64,000 nucleotides of DNA from Amorphophallus konjac (taxonomy: Eukaryota > Streptophyta > Magnoliopsida > Alismatales > Araceae). The notes below the pieces were generated by a model. It did no database searches. It was not told the origin of the DNA and saw nothing but the letters and a program-made list of their open reading frames with translations. Below, piece after piece: positions 11,152 through 23,139 of the stretch. The position numbers and the translations under genes were made by a program. The stretch spans positions 81,480,559 through 81,544,558 of the forward strand of contig CM040117.1 in NCBI GenBank assembly GCA_022559845.1, in the 5' to 3' direction. Within the stretch, counting starts at the first letter, position 1. Each line of letters opens with the position of its first letter.

Positions 11152-11960
11152 CACTACAAGGAAAATAGGTTATTCTGACGTCCATATTCCGTCGCAAATA
11201 CGTCGGAAATACATCACAAAGTATAATTTCGACAGATTTCAGACGTATTTGCGACGGAATATGGACATCGGAACGCTTACGTCGTAAATTTTCGACATAA
11301 TAGAATAGCATCGCCAATTCATCTGAAATTACCGACGAAACTATATCGTCGAAATTATCGTGGCTATTTATGTCGATAATTAATAATACATAAATTAATT
11401 AATATTTACGACGGAACATAATTTAGTTTAAAATAAGTCTAAAGTTTTTGATGTATTTTTGACTAAAACTTATTCTATCGGAAAACAATGGGCCATAATA
11501 TTTTCGACGAGCCGGAAATTACCGACGTATTTGCGACATAAACATTATGTCGTCGCAAACCTTTGTGTTAAATTAGTTCCGACGAAAGTTAATTTGGTCG
11601 CAAATACATTGTTAATTTTTGACGTATTTCAATCGGAGAATTAATACGTTAGAAACTTGTGGGTTAAATTAGTTTTGACGAACTGTTAATGTGTCGAAAA
11701 TACGTCATTAAATTTAGAGGTATTTAAGAGGGATAATTAATACGTCAGAACTAATGTTGATCAAATTAGTTTCGATGAACCTACCTTGGGTCGAAAATAT
11801 GTCGTTAATGTTCGACGTATTTGAGACGGATAATTAATATGTCGGAACTCATGTGGCTCAAATTAGATCTGACGAACATATGGTTGGTCGAAAATACGTC
11901 TGAACCTTTTGACGTATTTGCGTCGAAAAATTAATACGTAGGAAATAAGTGGGTCATGAA
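11152..11960. repeat. CACTA left TIR and subterminal repeats
   Basis: Repeated units such as TTCGACGTATTTGCGACGGA, GTCGAAAATACGTC and GACGGATAATTAATACGTC occur in both orientations. They differ in sequence from the CAGACGGA repeats of the first CACTA element, so the two belong to different families. Confidence 0.75.
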
Positions 11961-12302
11961 TGAATAAAATCATGTTTTTTATTTATATAATTGTGTTGTT
12001 AATGTTAGTTGGTCAAAATTCCATCGAAATTTTTCACCACAACTTTTTATATATATGTTGAAATCTTAAAAACCTATTTAAAGCTACAATTATACACCAC
12101 AATCTACACAACTCAACATAAAAGACGCAATAAATAACATATACAACACACAATAGGATAAAATGCGTCGAACATTACAATAAAGAACGTCCACAACACA
12201 TAACTCAATGAATAAAAAAAGTTACAGTTACATTAATTGAAATGTGTCATTTTTTCATAATATCATTAAAAAAAATCAAGAGATATTTGCTGCATCATCC
12301 TC

Positions 12303-14715
12303 ATTTGTCATTCATAGCATCTCTGCCGTCACCGGCTACAGGAGGATCCTACATCATAAAAAACTAATAATAAATAGATTTAAATTAAAATAATTAATAA
12401 TAAATCTAGTAAAATATCTTTTTAATTTTCTAAATTCGAAAGTAGATAACATGAAGATGATTTCTTTGACTCTCAAAGCTGAATTCTTTGAACTAAGTAG
12501 TAATGTTATTGTTGTGCCATGTGGTTTTGATGATGTCTAACACTATGAATCATATTATGATCATGGTTTTTGATATCATGAATTTGATGTGTGCTGGCTA
12601 ATGTCCATATGTTTGTTAATGTCTTGAAAAACATTTTCATATGAAGGCTTGAAGAGTTATAATGTTAATGCTATGAATGCTTGAACTGTTATGTTTGTAT
12701 GCTTGAAGAATGTATGTTTGAAGAACTGTAATATCTGAAGAATTCAGCTAAGCATAAGCATGGCAGTGTCACAACAACCGTAGAAGCAACTCTGCAGAAG
12801 AAGCCTCCAATCGCTGAAGAAACAAGCTGATATATCACCTTAAGATAGACTTTGTACCCGCTGAAGAATAAGGGTGAAAAATATCCCTTAAGGCTGACAA
12901 ATGTGCATTACGGGTGACAGACACTACCTTAAGGGTAACAAATAGATGGAATATGTGAATAATAAGCAACAATGGTGACAAATAGCAGTGCAAAGGTGAA
13001 TAATAGGCAGCATGTGTGAAACAGCTGAAAACCAAGAAGAGGCGTGACTCGGAAGGGCTCACAAGTCAACTTCTGACAGAAGAAATCACAGAATGAAAGA
13101 AGACTTTTTAGCTGTGGATTAAGGGTGAAAATAGGTGGACAAAGCAGACAAATGGTTGTATAGTAGTGTCAAATAGTTATTCATTGGTGTAAAGTGGCTC
13201 ATGGCTATGACATTTGAAGAATGATCAAACATTGGTATCATAGATACTCCTCTATTATAACTCTAAAGTCTATGAAATTAAAAATTAAATTAAATACTCA
13301 CATGAGAGGGCTGTGGTGTGCTCGAGGGTGCTCCCTGAGTCAAAATCCTCGCCTGGGCCAGGAGGGTAGCAACCACCTGAGTAAAGCGTGCCTCCATGCG
13401 TTCCTCGATGCGGTCTACCGCATGTTCGACGATGGATGTAATCTGGCTCGTAGAAGTGCCGATGGAGGGAGTAGAAAAGGAACTGCTACCGGGGTAGGAC
13501 GAAGTTGAGCCCGGACAAGATGCTAGAATCGGGCTGGTGTCCAAGCTCTGCCCAAAACCGTATACTCGTCCTTTCTTCGGTGGGCCGGCTGTTGCTACCC
13601 ATGCCTCAGGATCTAGTTGCGGCCGCTTGGTCTCCTCGTCCCCATACTTTTCAGTCATATGCCTGTCATATGACTCCTGCAAATTGAATAAAAAATATTG
13701 TAAATGTCATATTAATCAATTATATTTAAAAATAGAAATAGAAAAGAAATGTGTATGTATATAATCTGACCACTACCGAGCGAGCTCTCTCGCTCACATA
13801 CTGATCCATCCCCTTCTTTTGGTGAACTGTAGCTAATAAATCACGGTACGAGACCGTACCACCCCTCTTCTTTTCTTGTTATAGATGTTATAGAGAATAA
13901 ATAGGGACATATAAGAAATAAAATATAATAAAATTAAGATGATTACTTACCAATCTCTCCTTCTGGGTCACGAAGGAAACGGATCCAGAAGTATGGAGAT
14001 GCATGTCTGGATGTAACGCACGTGCGGCTTTGGCTTTTACGGATTTGGCCATTCAATTAGGCTAGGCCCATCTATCACGGAGGTCCTCCCAGTGCTCCCT
14101 CCTCATCCATGCGGGGCCATGTGCCTTCCAAACGGCACGGTCCTCACTTCCCCTGACTAGAGCCTTGGCACGGTCCCAATAGTTGTGTAATTGATGCTTA
14201 TAATTTACAATTGTTGTGGCCTCCCATGCACGTCGAGCTCGTCCGGCGTCAGCTCGCCTCACAAACTGATATTCTTGCTGTCAAGAATTCAAATTTTATA
14301 AGTTAGTCGATTAAAATTACGGAGTTGGGAAATATGTAATTTAAAAGATTAAATTGTATACTAGGAACTCATCATGCAATCGATCGCGGATATCCTAAGG
14401 AAACATTTGAAATGACTTATATGGGCCGGTCACATGTCGCTCAATAATGTAGGTAATAAAATGAGAAGCGTCACTGGCCTCTACTTTATCCCTGCAATTA
14501 CAAATGTTAAAATGATAGCCAACAATTATATATATAGTTGATGGATAGATAACGAACATAATTCATGAGTTTAAATATTTTCCCAGAGACCCAACATGGC
14601 TTGTGTCCCTCTTACAACACCACCCGTTCGCCCTCGTGATGGCTAACAACATCGGCTGCCTGTTGTGTGCCCGGGTGGGCGGACGAGCCAACTATCGCAG
14701 GTGGTGTGCCCGACG
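12303..14715 (-). pseudogene. Ptta/En-Spm Transposase_24 gene, decayed
   Basis: Minus-strand exons parallel the gene at 362-4969: an upstream exon near 14715-14590; RDIRDRLHDEF-type sequence near 14480-14370; the exon 14280-13951 (RRAWEATTIVNYKHQL, WMRREHWEDLRDRW, HTSGSVSFV); an exon near 13886-13763 (VHQKKGMDQYVSERARSVV); 13678-13302 (GPPKKGRVYGFGQSLDTSP); and a last exon 12348-12303 (DPPVAGDGRDAMNDK). Two stops follow DRWA (A*PN*MAKS), another lies before DIRDR, so it is dead. The 12351-13301 intron contains an inserted LTR-like piece. The gene points towards the left terminus, as expected for a CACTA element. Bases 11961-12302 are its AT-rich 3' region. Confidence 0.75.
12508..13220 (+). 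repeat. LTR U3-like insert with GGTGACAAAT motifs
   Basis: It starts TGTTGTGCCATG then GGTTTTGATGATGTCTAACAC, the phrase that opens other plus-strand copia LTRs here (47599, 52088). From 12860 it holds repeated TAAGGGTGACAAATAG and GGTGAAAAATA motifs. No right border, R/U5 motif or PBS is visible, so it is a truncated LTR or a look-alike. Confidence 0.5.
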
Positions 14716-14818
14716 TACCTGTTACAAGTAAAATATAAATAGTTAATCAGAATTTAGCTCAGAGGCGTAAAATTTTTTTTCAACAAGTAAACATATAGAA
14801 TTCTTATCATTTAACTAA

Positions 14819-15071
14819 GAATTTAAATAAACATAGCAGTAGAATGTGATGGAAGCGGTGTACTCTATAGACTTGATGTAGAGGCACTCAAACCTGTAAA
14901 CATAAAATATCGTGAGCAAAACAAAGTGCATATTCACTACTCATTTATCTAAGAATTTAAATAAACATACCCACATTTGTCGTTGTGGGTGGTGTACTTT
15001 GTGTACCTAGTGCGGAGACATAAAATATCATGAGCAAAATAAAGTGCATATTCACTACTCATTTATCTAAC
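14819..15071. repeat. ~120-bp tandem duplication
   Basis: GAATTTAAATAAACATA occurs at 14819 and 14953, and the 50-bp run beginning ATAAAATATCRTGAGC occurs at 14903 and 15020. The duplication lies in the upstream part of the CACTA gene and ends at the LTR border at 15071. Confidence 0.65.
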
Positions 15072-16125
15072 TGATGTGTGGAAGGATAGAATATAGAGGG
15101 GGGGGGGTAAATATATCCCCCGATTAAAAACTATGCCCAAATTAAAATAAAAAATCTGGCCCTACCCAATTTTAAAACAGAATGAACAATATGTTAACAA
15201 GAGTTTGCATAGAACATACGTCGAACACTTAAGCACTTAAGCTAATGTCTCCGTTGATACCTATTTTTCACCCTTAAGAGGGTATATGTCATCCATAATA
15301 GTCTATTTGTTAGCCTTGTGTGTCAAGCATTCAAACACTCAAGTATGCATAGTTAAATATAGACTCATGCAAGTCCCTTCTGGACGGGTGTAAGGATAAT
15401 GCAGTTGATCGTTAAACATGCAGTGCATGAACAATACTAAGAAGGTCGTGCTTACATAAATAAAGTACTACATTAACCATGAAAGACGATTGATTCATAA
15501 AGGACATTCAAACAATCAAACCCAAGGTGCATATGTGAAGATTGAGTAATGAAGTTCAAGTCAATATGGAAAATCAGATTTTCTAAAGAACACTAAAAGA
15601 ACTTCTCATCCATACACTTTCATACACAATGTTCGAATATTGGTAGCTACGTATGACCCCAATTTTTTTTTAAATACTATAAATGGTGTGACTAATCTTT
15701 TGACACGAGTCATGCCCTTTGTTTCAGGGGTAATTCCCGGTTATTCAGTTTCGTCACTTTTTATGATGTGGATGAGACACTTTTCGACGCGAGTTGTACC
15801 CTTCGTCTCAGGGGCACTTCCCGGCTACTCGGTGACAAATCACACTTATTTTCATATGGATTAGTTTCTCCTTTCAACATGAGTTTTTTCCTTTATTTCA
15901 GGGGGGATTCCCGACTACCCGGATCCACGTTCCACTTATACAACTTTTGATGGGGTGAACAGCTCTTTCCTCACGAGACATGTGATTTCCATGTAGAGAA
16001 TCAATAGTCCTCAAAAGTGTAGAGTAGAAAATAGTAATCCTTATTAGATTGAATCATTATCTCAAAAATGTGCATTTTGTGTGGGTGGTTGTATTGAATG
16101 TAAAAGATGAATTAGCCTTATCACA
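15072..16125 (-). repeat. 3' LTR of gag-only copia element
   Basis: The left end reads TGATGTGTGG then TAGAGGGGGGGGG...ATATCCCCC, the same layout as LTR starts at 9077 and 38239. The right end (TTATCACA) is followed at once by a polypurine tract. At 15705-15935 a ~85-bp unit is repeated three times (CAGGGGTAATTCCCGG, CAGGGGCACTTCCCGG, CAGGGGGGATTCCCGA). A few CACCCTTA/ATTTGTTAGCC motifs lie at 15260-15330. Border positions are uncertain by a few bases. Confidence 0.5.
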
Positions 16126-16131
16126 GTAATG

Positions 16132-16142
16132 TCTCCCCCTAA
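16132..16142 (-). promoter_or_regulatory. Polypurine tract
   Basis: Minus-strand TTAGGGGGAGA lies a few bases from the LTR; a second tract, TTAAGGGGGAGA, occurs near 16165-16176. Such tracts prime plus-strand DNA synthesis, and multiple copies are seen in SIRE-like copia elements. Confidence 0.6.
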
Positions 16143-16305
16143 ATGTATGCACGGTTATAAAAAATCTCCCCCTTAATATATGCCATGTAGCAAACATGTC
16201 TAAATCAATGCAATTTCATTTAGCAAGGATGAGTCATAGAAGGAGTCAAAAAAGTGGTTGTATATTATATACATTCAAACAAGCACTGAACTGAAATTTT
16301 CAAGC

Positions 16306-16400
16306 AAGTTGATTACCGGTACGTGGCGGAGAACATAGGTCCGAAGACAATCTCACGCATAGTGAAAGCTTCCGGCTGAACATAATCCAACCTTCCACTA
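16306..16400 (-). other. Conserved 3' block of the copia elements
   Basis: The minus strand reads AAAATGGTGTTAGTGGAAGG, TGGATTATG, CACTATGCGTGAG and CTCCGCCACGTACC. Related blocks lie at 32590-32690 (minus), 56565-56700 and 57430-57550 (plus), always between coding region and 3' end. One-base length differences argue against coding. Confidence 0.65.
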
Positions 16401-17208
16401 ACACCATTTTATATAGCAAATAATCATGGCATTCAAGCACTGATGTATGCAATGATATGTAAGTGTATGCAAGAAAATGAACAGATGATCGAAGACTTTC
16501 TTTATTTACAAGTATGTAAAGATGTGTATGATATGTGCAATGAGTATCATGCAACTAAGTATGTAAAAGTGAACTGTTATTTGCAGGATGTAAGTGAAAG
16601 TATGAAAGACTTTATGTAGAGACCAGAACATTCAAACCTGAATTTTTTATTTGCAAAGCGAAAGAGAAGGTGTGTATGAAAAACCATATATGTGCAAGGT
16701 TAAGCATTCAAGAATTAAGATTATTCACAAGATTTGCAAAGAGAAGCATTCCAAACAACTACTCATCAGACTCAAAAGATCGATCTCAACATTTCAAAGG
16801 ATGCCAAAATCAGTGAACCAACATTACAAACATTTTCCTCCAAACATAATTTTTACCTTTTTAGATTTTTTTTTAAACTGACCTAACCAAGGTAAGTTCT
16901 CAAGATCAAACCATTTTCTTCAAAACTACCAAGGTCAACAGAGAGTAATATGAATTCAGATGAATGCCAGATTTGACTTTATTTACAAAATATGCTACCT
17001 AGTAAGCATAGACAGTCAACATGACAGTAGATATGGAATTAGAAGCACACTGTTTTTCTTAAAACTCAAACTCTCACCTGAGTTTAATTATCCAAAAAGA
17101 ACCAGTACCAAGTTCATTACTAGTAAAGCTCATTATTTCTCTTGCCTTGAAGGATCTTCATTTATCAACAGATTCTTCCTCCTCAAGGCACCCCTACAAA
17201 ATAGATTC

Positions 17209-19041
17209 TCATTTTGGAGATTTGGGTACCCAAGCCATCTTGGGTCCCAAGGGGTTAGTTCTAACATAACCAAATATATTTTTTTTATTTTTCCGCTCAT
17301 ATCATTCATCATCAGCCCTCATCATGGTACAATCATCCATTGAATGTCCATTCAGGCCACAATAAAAATAATGAGAAGATTTTCTTCTCATGGACCACTT
17401 TTCATCATATTTCAATAAGGAGTAATTATTCATCATGTGTCCAACTTGACCACAATAATGACAAGAAAAATTCTTTTTGTCAGACCATTCATCATCATTT
17501 TTTTTTATGAAACAGTTTTCAAAAATATGACCATGTAACCAACAGTAGTAGCAATGAACATTGAAGTTTTTCTTCATAGGTTTTTCATGATTTTTAGACT
17601 CATCAATAATTTTCAATTTTGACTTCAATGCCTCATCATCATCAAGTTTCATCAAAGAACAATCATTCATTTCGTGGCCAAATTTACCACAATAGTCACA
17701 AAAGACATTCCTTCTTTTTCTTGGTGCATGAACATGTTTAACCTTTTGGGGTTTTTTATGCAGACATGAGCAATCAATAATATTTTTCTATTTTTTATTT
17801 TCTTTATCACTCAAAGACAAGGATTCATTCAAAATTTTGATTTCATTCTGTAATGATGAAATATGCAATTCACAATTAGCAAGCTCTTCTTCACATGAAG
17901 TAATTTTTTCATTTAACAAGAAATTAACACTCTTGTGACTTTCAATTTCTTGTTCAAGAGCATGCAATTTGTCACAATCATCATCAATCACATATTTCCC
18001 CTTTTCAACCTTTTCAAGACTTTTCAGTTTACTTTCAAGCAATGAGATTTGAATCAACAAGGCACTATTTTCATTTTGGAGTTTATCAAATGAATTTTCG
18101 TTCATGGAAGTGTGTTCAGGTTCTTTCATTTGAAAACACACATTATCATTAACCATTTTATTCATAGTTTCATTACATTCAAATTTATCATTCACGTTCT
18201 TAAAACTTTCTATTTCATGTCTTAGCTCCCTTAACCATTCAGATTTGTCAACATACACGTATTTTTCCTTTTCAAGGACAAGCAATCTTTCTGACATAGC
18301 ACTATTCAATTCTTTCAGATTCTCATTATCTTCTCCCGTATGTTGATGTTCTGAAAGCTTTCCCAATAAAGATTCATTCTCAACTTTCATAATTGAAATA
18401 GTTTCTTTATGCGCATCAACATCATGCAACAAGCTTTCATTCAAGTTCTTAAGCTCAGAACATTTTTCACATGAAGATTTAACAACACAAGCATTTTCAA
18501 TTTCAAAGCACTTAGCACATGGTGACCTAACATGTGATGAATCATCAAGTTTCTTTTTCAGTTTCCTATTTTCAGATTTTAATGCTTTGTATCTGTCAAA
18601 CAGTTCATCATATGCATTCATCAACTCATCATAACTAAGTTCATCTTCATCCTCGGAATCGAAGTTTACCTTAGAGTTTTCCTCGCTTTGGCCTTCATTT
18701 TCTTTGTTTGCCACGAGACACTCACCATTGTCGCATCTTTCTTTTTGGGCCTCGCTTAGCCCATCCAAGACATCTTTGGCTGACCTACAAGATAAAACAA
18801 AAGGATAAACGTTAGTGTTCACTGCAACCTTAAGAGTATTCAAAACAAAAAGATTGTCAGAATCCTTTTTCTTGTGCTCATCAGTCCACGTTGATTTGTC
18901 TTTTGGTAAAGCATGAGGACCATTAGTCATTAAGTTCAAAAGCCTCGGATTAGTACTAGAAATCCATATACACAATTTTCCAAGCCATGATGTGAAGTCA
19001 AAATCATCAAAGATAGGAGGCACATTTAAACTAGCCATCAT
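17209..19041 (-). pseudogene. copia gag with four zinc knuckles
   Basis: From the ATG at 19041 the frame runs about 610 codons to the TGA at 17209, broken by a TAG near 17786 and a TGA near 17297 (DDE*YERK, probably TGG to TGA). The start PPIFDDFDFTSWLGKL is a copia gag N-terminus. Residues ~115-415 are acidic, leucine/glutamate-rich and likely coiled coil. Four knuckles follow: CDYCGKFGHEMNDC and CYYCWLHGHIFENC are intact CX2CX4HX4C; CHYCGQVGHMMNNY and YFYCGLNGHSMDDC have each lost one Cys. It ends TNPLGPKMAWVPKSPK, the phrase that ends gag before protease in the complete element. No pol follows. Gag packages element RNA in virus-like particles. Confidence 0.8.
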
Positions 19042-19095
19042 GTAACGATCTTTTCTCCTAGACTGTGAGGTCTGCTAATAAAAAATCAGAGACTG

Positions 19096-19108
19096 GGCTC
19101 TGATACCA
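19096..19108 (-). promoter_or_regulatory. Primer-binding site, tRNA-Met type
   Basis: Minus-strand TGGTATCAGAGCC, two bases from the LTR border at 19111. Exact match to the usual plant copia PBS. Confidence 0.9.
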
Positions 19109-19110
19109 AT

Positions 19111-22100
19111 TGTTGGCCCAGAGAGATGGCGGACAAGAAGGGGGGTTGAATTGTCCCCTTTCCGAGATGGCGGATTTTAAAAACAACTCCATCTAATTAC
19201 AATCGAAATAAAACTAACAACGCTATTTGCCCTAAACAGATGTGAGATTAAAAGAGTTCTCTCAAGCTTTCCGATCTCACTCGAATTAACAATGCAACTA
19301 ATCAAACAAATCAAGCTACCCACAGATAAATTTATGCTTAACATGGATAACGGAGGTAGCAATGTGTGGAGGTGTCGTGAATAAAAATCTACAAGTTGAC
19401 CTGTGAAGGGAGGTAGATGAAATTGACGATCACAAAGGCATTCACAAGAGACACAAATATTTTTAGGTGGTTCGGGACTACGATGGTCTCCCTACATCCA
19501 CCCCTCACCGAACCTGGTGAGGCTTCACTCCACGCTATGGAACGTTGCAACACGGGAATTAACCCCAACACCACACACGCTGCTTCTGCAGCAATATCCA
19601 CACGGGGACAAGCCCAAAAACGCTGCCACCACAGCACACACACACACACACAACGTCGGGGAACACACCCCGGACACTAAAACCACACGGAGACGCAGCT
19701 CCATCTACCACAACCAAACTCGGGGAAACTTACCCCGCAATAGATCCATACACGTGGAGATGCAACTCCGCCCACACACGATAATATATCAAGTTTGATG
19801 AACAACAAGATATACAATAAACGCACAAAATATTAATCTACGCTCAACCAAAAGGATGGAAACCCTTGTAAACCGGAAGTAGATGACTCAAATAGATGCA
19901 AACAAGATGCAATAATGAATCCCCATGAGTAGAGAGGGGTTGTAGAATATCTTCTCTAAGCCCCAAGTCGGAGGGTAGTCGGATGTCGACAATGAGAACG
20001 TCCACACGTTCCCCTTTTCGTTCCGCTCCTTTCTTCCTTCAATCACGATCGCAAACTCCTCCTGGATGTAGATGATATCCACGTTTTTCTCCAGCCCCTC
20101 TCCTTTCCCTCTTTCTTTTCCTACAAGACAAAGAGAAACGTTAGCACATTAGGGTTCCTCATCTCCAAATTCAGAGCTCACAATAGTATATATAGATGAG
20201 TGACTAAAAGACCCAAAAACCCCTCTCAAAGTATGTTAAAAACACCCTAATAACATTAGTAACCAATGGGGGGTGTTTTGGTAAAGTTTGGTAGGGTTTA
20301 GAGTGGGTTCCGGACGAGTTCGCAACTCTCGTGCCGAAAAGGGTCGACCCCATGGGTCGACCCCTGGACAACCAGAGGGCGGGCAGACAAAAAATAAAAA
20401 CTCAGTTTCCAGGGTCATGGGTCGACCCATGCAGGCAGACTACATAAAATGTGTTCTGTCCGGCCCAAAACTTCTAAGGGTCGACCATATGGGTCGACCC
20501 CTGCCAGTAGGGGTTAGAAAAGGGTGTTAACCCAGCAAAAATACATGGGAAACTAAATGATTAAATGTTACCAAGTCCTATCATGATCAACCATGATTTC
20601 TTTCCCGGTAAAACATGATAAAATGAGAGGTTAGATCGAAATCATAATATTTGGATCATGCATTAACATATGGAGCTAGTTTTGAGTCCAAGACCCAAAA
20701 GACATGAAGTATGATAATGAAAATGTTAGCATGAGGCACATAAATGCTTTGAACATATTTCCATCTCAAGAACCTCCTCAAGAATATGCATAAAACACTT
20801 TGAAACCATTAAGTCCTCAACTAGCAGATGAAATCAATTGAGAGCATGACTAATGAATCAACCCCAATCTAAGCACATGGAAATTCATTTCCAACTCAAG
20901 CAAATGTATACCTTGATCACTTGATGTTGAGCCAATCGACACATGAAGATCATATGCAGTGGAAACATGATGAATTGTAGCCACAAGCACAGATAATACA
21001 CATAATTCCAATCCTCGTTCTTTACAAATCAAAATGATTTAAGCAAGTCACACATGGGTTCCAAGTTTAATCAAGAAATTCAGACATTTTCCAAAGACAT
21101 CCAGATTTGGTCCAAAACATGAAAGGGCCTTCGGCCATTATCAAGGCAAAACAACCATGAGTGTGAAAGCATGTCAATTAAAGGATTTCAGATTTAGTCG
21201 AGATAAGCTAAACTTACACAACCCTCACAAAACAATTAGGTTCACACAGTAAGTGTGAATTCAGTCCAGCTCTGTATAAATAGCCATACATGATATGCAT
21301 GAATCCTTCAACCTTCATATTAATATATTGAAAATGCAATATCACATATGAGTGATTAAGGGAATTTCAACCTGTATTCTTCATGCACTCACAAATCAAA
21401 TGTGATTCAAGCAAGTCACACATGAATCACAAATGCAGTCCAAGGAAAAAACTGAACTTGCACAGTCTAATGCAAGTTAACACCTAACAAGGAAGTCAGT
21501 TTCACAATCAAGACCAATCAGATTTCAGCATGAGTAACCATGTTCCAATATAGTTCAAGCAAGACATGTACTGCTACACTAACCATTTGAAAACCCACAG
21601 TGAGAGACATTATGATATCCTGACATGAGATTCTCAACCATCAGAATGCATGATAACACTAGTAACAATATCCATTTGGAAAATCTGAAAACTCCATGAA
21701 CCACACTTGAATGATATGCATGAGAGCATCAAGTTAGAATAACATCCATTGAGACTTTTGAAGAACCAAGGGATGTGCTCATGAAAACCCAAGCATTTCA
21801 CACCAGTAAAGGGTCCTTGAAATCTTGAACAAGAGACAAGGCTCAAGGGCCTTATAACCTTCTATGAAAACATGATTTCACCAATGAAAAATATCATGCA
21901 TGAAGTGCATCAAGAAGTAAACATGGTGATGACGATGCACATGATGAAAGCAATCTAGAAGAGGTCGATGCAAGTCCAGAGGCAGATCATAGCATGTGAA
22001 GAATACGTGAGATAACCTGCAAAACAAGATGCAACATGTGAGCATCAAGATCAAGATGATCAATGCATATTTCCACAAAACTTACACAGAATATTTTCAC

Positions 22101-22184
22101 TTTAAAATATATGAACAACACACAATATATTGGAATCATCAAAACCATTGTCAAGAATAAAGAGGGGGCGCACAGAACCCAACA
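19111..22184 (-). repeat. Long 5' LTR of gag-only copia element
   Basis: Starts TGTTGGCCC and ends GAACCCAACA, giving TGTTGG/CCAACA terminal repeats over 3074 bp. Contains the conserved AGGTGGTTCG motif and the stem CCTCACCGAACCTGGTGAGG near 19462-19525, a CACGGGGACA-rich tract to 19780, and a TCGA motif cluster at 20330-20510. The U3 part (20530-22100) is A-rich and repetitive: AAGCAAGTCACACATG recurs near 21035 and 21405. The great length may reflect internal duplication. Confidence 0.65.
20330..20510. repeat. GGGTCGACCC motif cluster in U3
   Basis: Five GGTCGACC-centred sites: AAGGGTCGACCCCATGGGTC, ATGGGTCGACCCATG and a pair AGGGTCGACCAT/TGGGTCGACCCC. Here the flanks extend the palindrome to GGGTCGACCC and neighbouring CATG adds further symmetry. 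Confidence 0.8.
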
Positions 22185-22448
22185 ACTTTCACTTCTATAT
22201 TCACACACCGTGGTTGACATCGACATCATCTTATGGAAAAAATTATTATCATACTCGCATTCACATACACATTTTCTTACATATCGGCATCCACACCTGT
22301 CTTCAAATTTAATTCACATCCAAGCATACTAATCACGTATATCATAACAAAAGTCTTGAGTGGGAAAAAATGAAAAAAAAAGTGTCATAATGGTATATTT
22401 ATGCACACACATTTATATCCACATCCCTCTTCCCACCCTCCCAATAAA
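22185..22448. other. AT-rich spacer, no recognisable feature
   Basis: Between the LTR border and the hairpin I see only AT-rich sequence with short CACA runs. No reading frame or repeat border stands out. Confidence 0.5.
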
Positions 22449-22768
22449 AACAGGGGCTTAGAATTTCATCTGATGTTGTAAGAGTACACCAGGTGATAAG
22501 GAGAAAAGGTTCGTCTTGTAGATCAGGCATGAAGGTTAAAATTCTCAAAGGAGCAGTTGGTTTTCTTAAAAGTAATCTCTATGCACCTCTTGAGTTCATA
22601 TTACTTGGGGGGTAATATGTACTCATGAGTTGCATAGAGATTACTTTTAATAAAACCAACTGCTCCTTTGAGAATTTTAACCTTTATGCCTGATCTACAA
22701 GATGAACCTTTTCTTCTTATCACTCTGGTGTACTCTTACAACATCAGATGAAATTCCAAGCCCCTGTT
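22449..22768. repeat. 320-bp near-perfect hairpin
   Basis: Arms 22449-22604 and 22612-22768 (about 156 bp each) are reverse complements with few mismatches, separated by a 7-nt loop. The outer ends are AACAGGGGCTT and AAGCCCCTGTT. The right arm continues into a fragment with a partly open minus-strand frame (22769-23130), so the hairpin looks like an inverted duplication of the end of that fragment. RNA from either strand would fold into a long duplex. Confidence 0.85.
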
Positions 22769-23130
22769 CTTATTGGATGGACAATCAACTAGGACAGGTT
22801 TGGCCTTGCCACCATCTATTTCTTCGTCCTATTGATCATGCATTTGCAGAGCCCACTCTTGATATGGCCTTTCCAGTTGCACAATGTTTACTAGTTTTCC
22901 ATCCTCAAATATTTCAAAATTTTCATTAGTCTCTCTTTAACGAGCCTTATCTCCAAAATCCTTCATTGCCACATTAAAAGGGCCATGATGTTGCAACTCA
23001 GTCGTGGTAATATGGATAACATAATCTGCCAAAGAATCCACAAGAACAAGATTGTCAGGTGGTGAATCTAAAAGGGAAGGACCCATTTGCTGGCAACAGA
23101 GAATGTAAAATCTTTACATCAGGATATTCA
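22769..23130 (-). pseudogene. Unidentified gene fragment
   Basis: A minus-strand frame reads segments such as LVLVDSLADYVIHITTTELQ, HHGPFNVAMKDFGDKA and LVNIVQLERPYQEWALQMHD, broken by stops, and it continues into the right arm of the hairpin. The composition looks protein-like rather than random, but I do not recognise the family. It may be a host gene piece captured by a transposon. Confidence 0.3.
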
Positions 23131-23139
23131 AAATCTTTG

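Larger units (their letters stand above)
11152..15071 (-). mobile_element. Second CACTA element, left part
   Basis: The left terminus CACTACAAGGAAAATAGG at 11152 is followed by CGACG-rich subterminal repeats to about 11960, then an AT-rich 3' untranslated stretch and a minus-strand Transposase_24 gene. The body is cut at 15071 by a copia LTR. A plausible right terminus of this type is at 50931 (TTTTTCTTGTAG), but shared identity is unproven. Confidence 0.7.
15072..22184 (-). mobile_element. Gag-only copia element with mismatched LTRs
   Basis: Minus-strand order: long LTR (22184-19111), PBS, gag (19041-17209), noncoding 3' region with a conserved block, polypurine tract at 16142, then an LTR (16125-15072). 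No integrase, RT or RNase H is found between gag and the polypurine tract. The two LTRs differ in length (about 3.07 and 1.05 kb) and sequence, unlike a simple insertion, and the flanks (CTAAC left, ACTTT right) show no target duplication. It may be a recombinant of two related elements. Confidence 0.6.

Noticed and set aside
16960..17343. 127-codon plus-strand frame.
   Set aside because: It overlaps the antisense strand of the gag end and its 3' flank, with no protein-like features.
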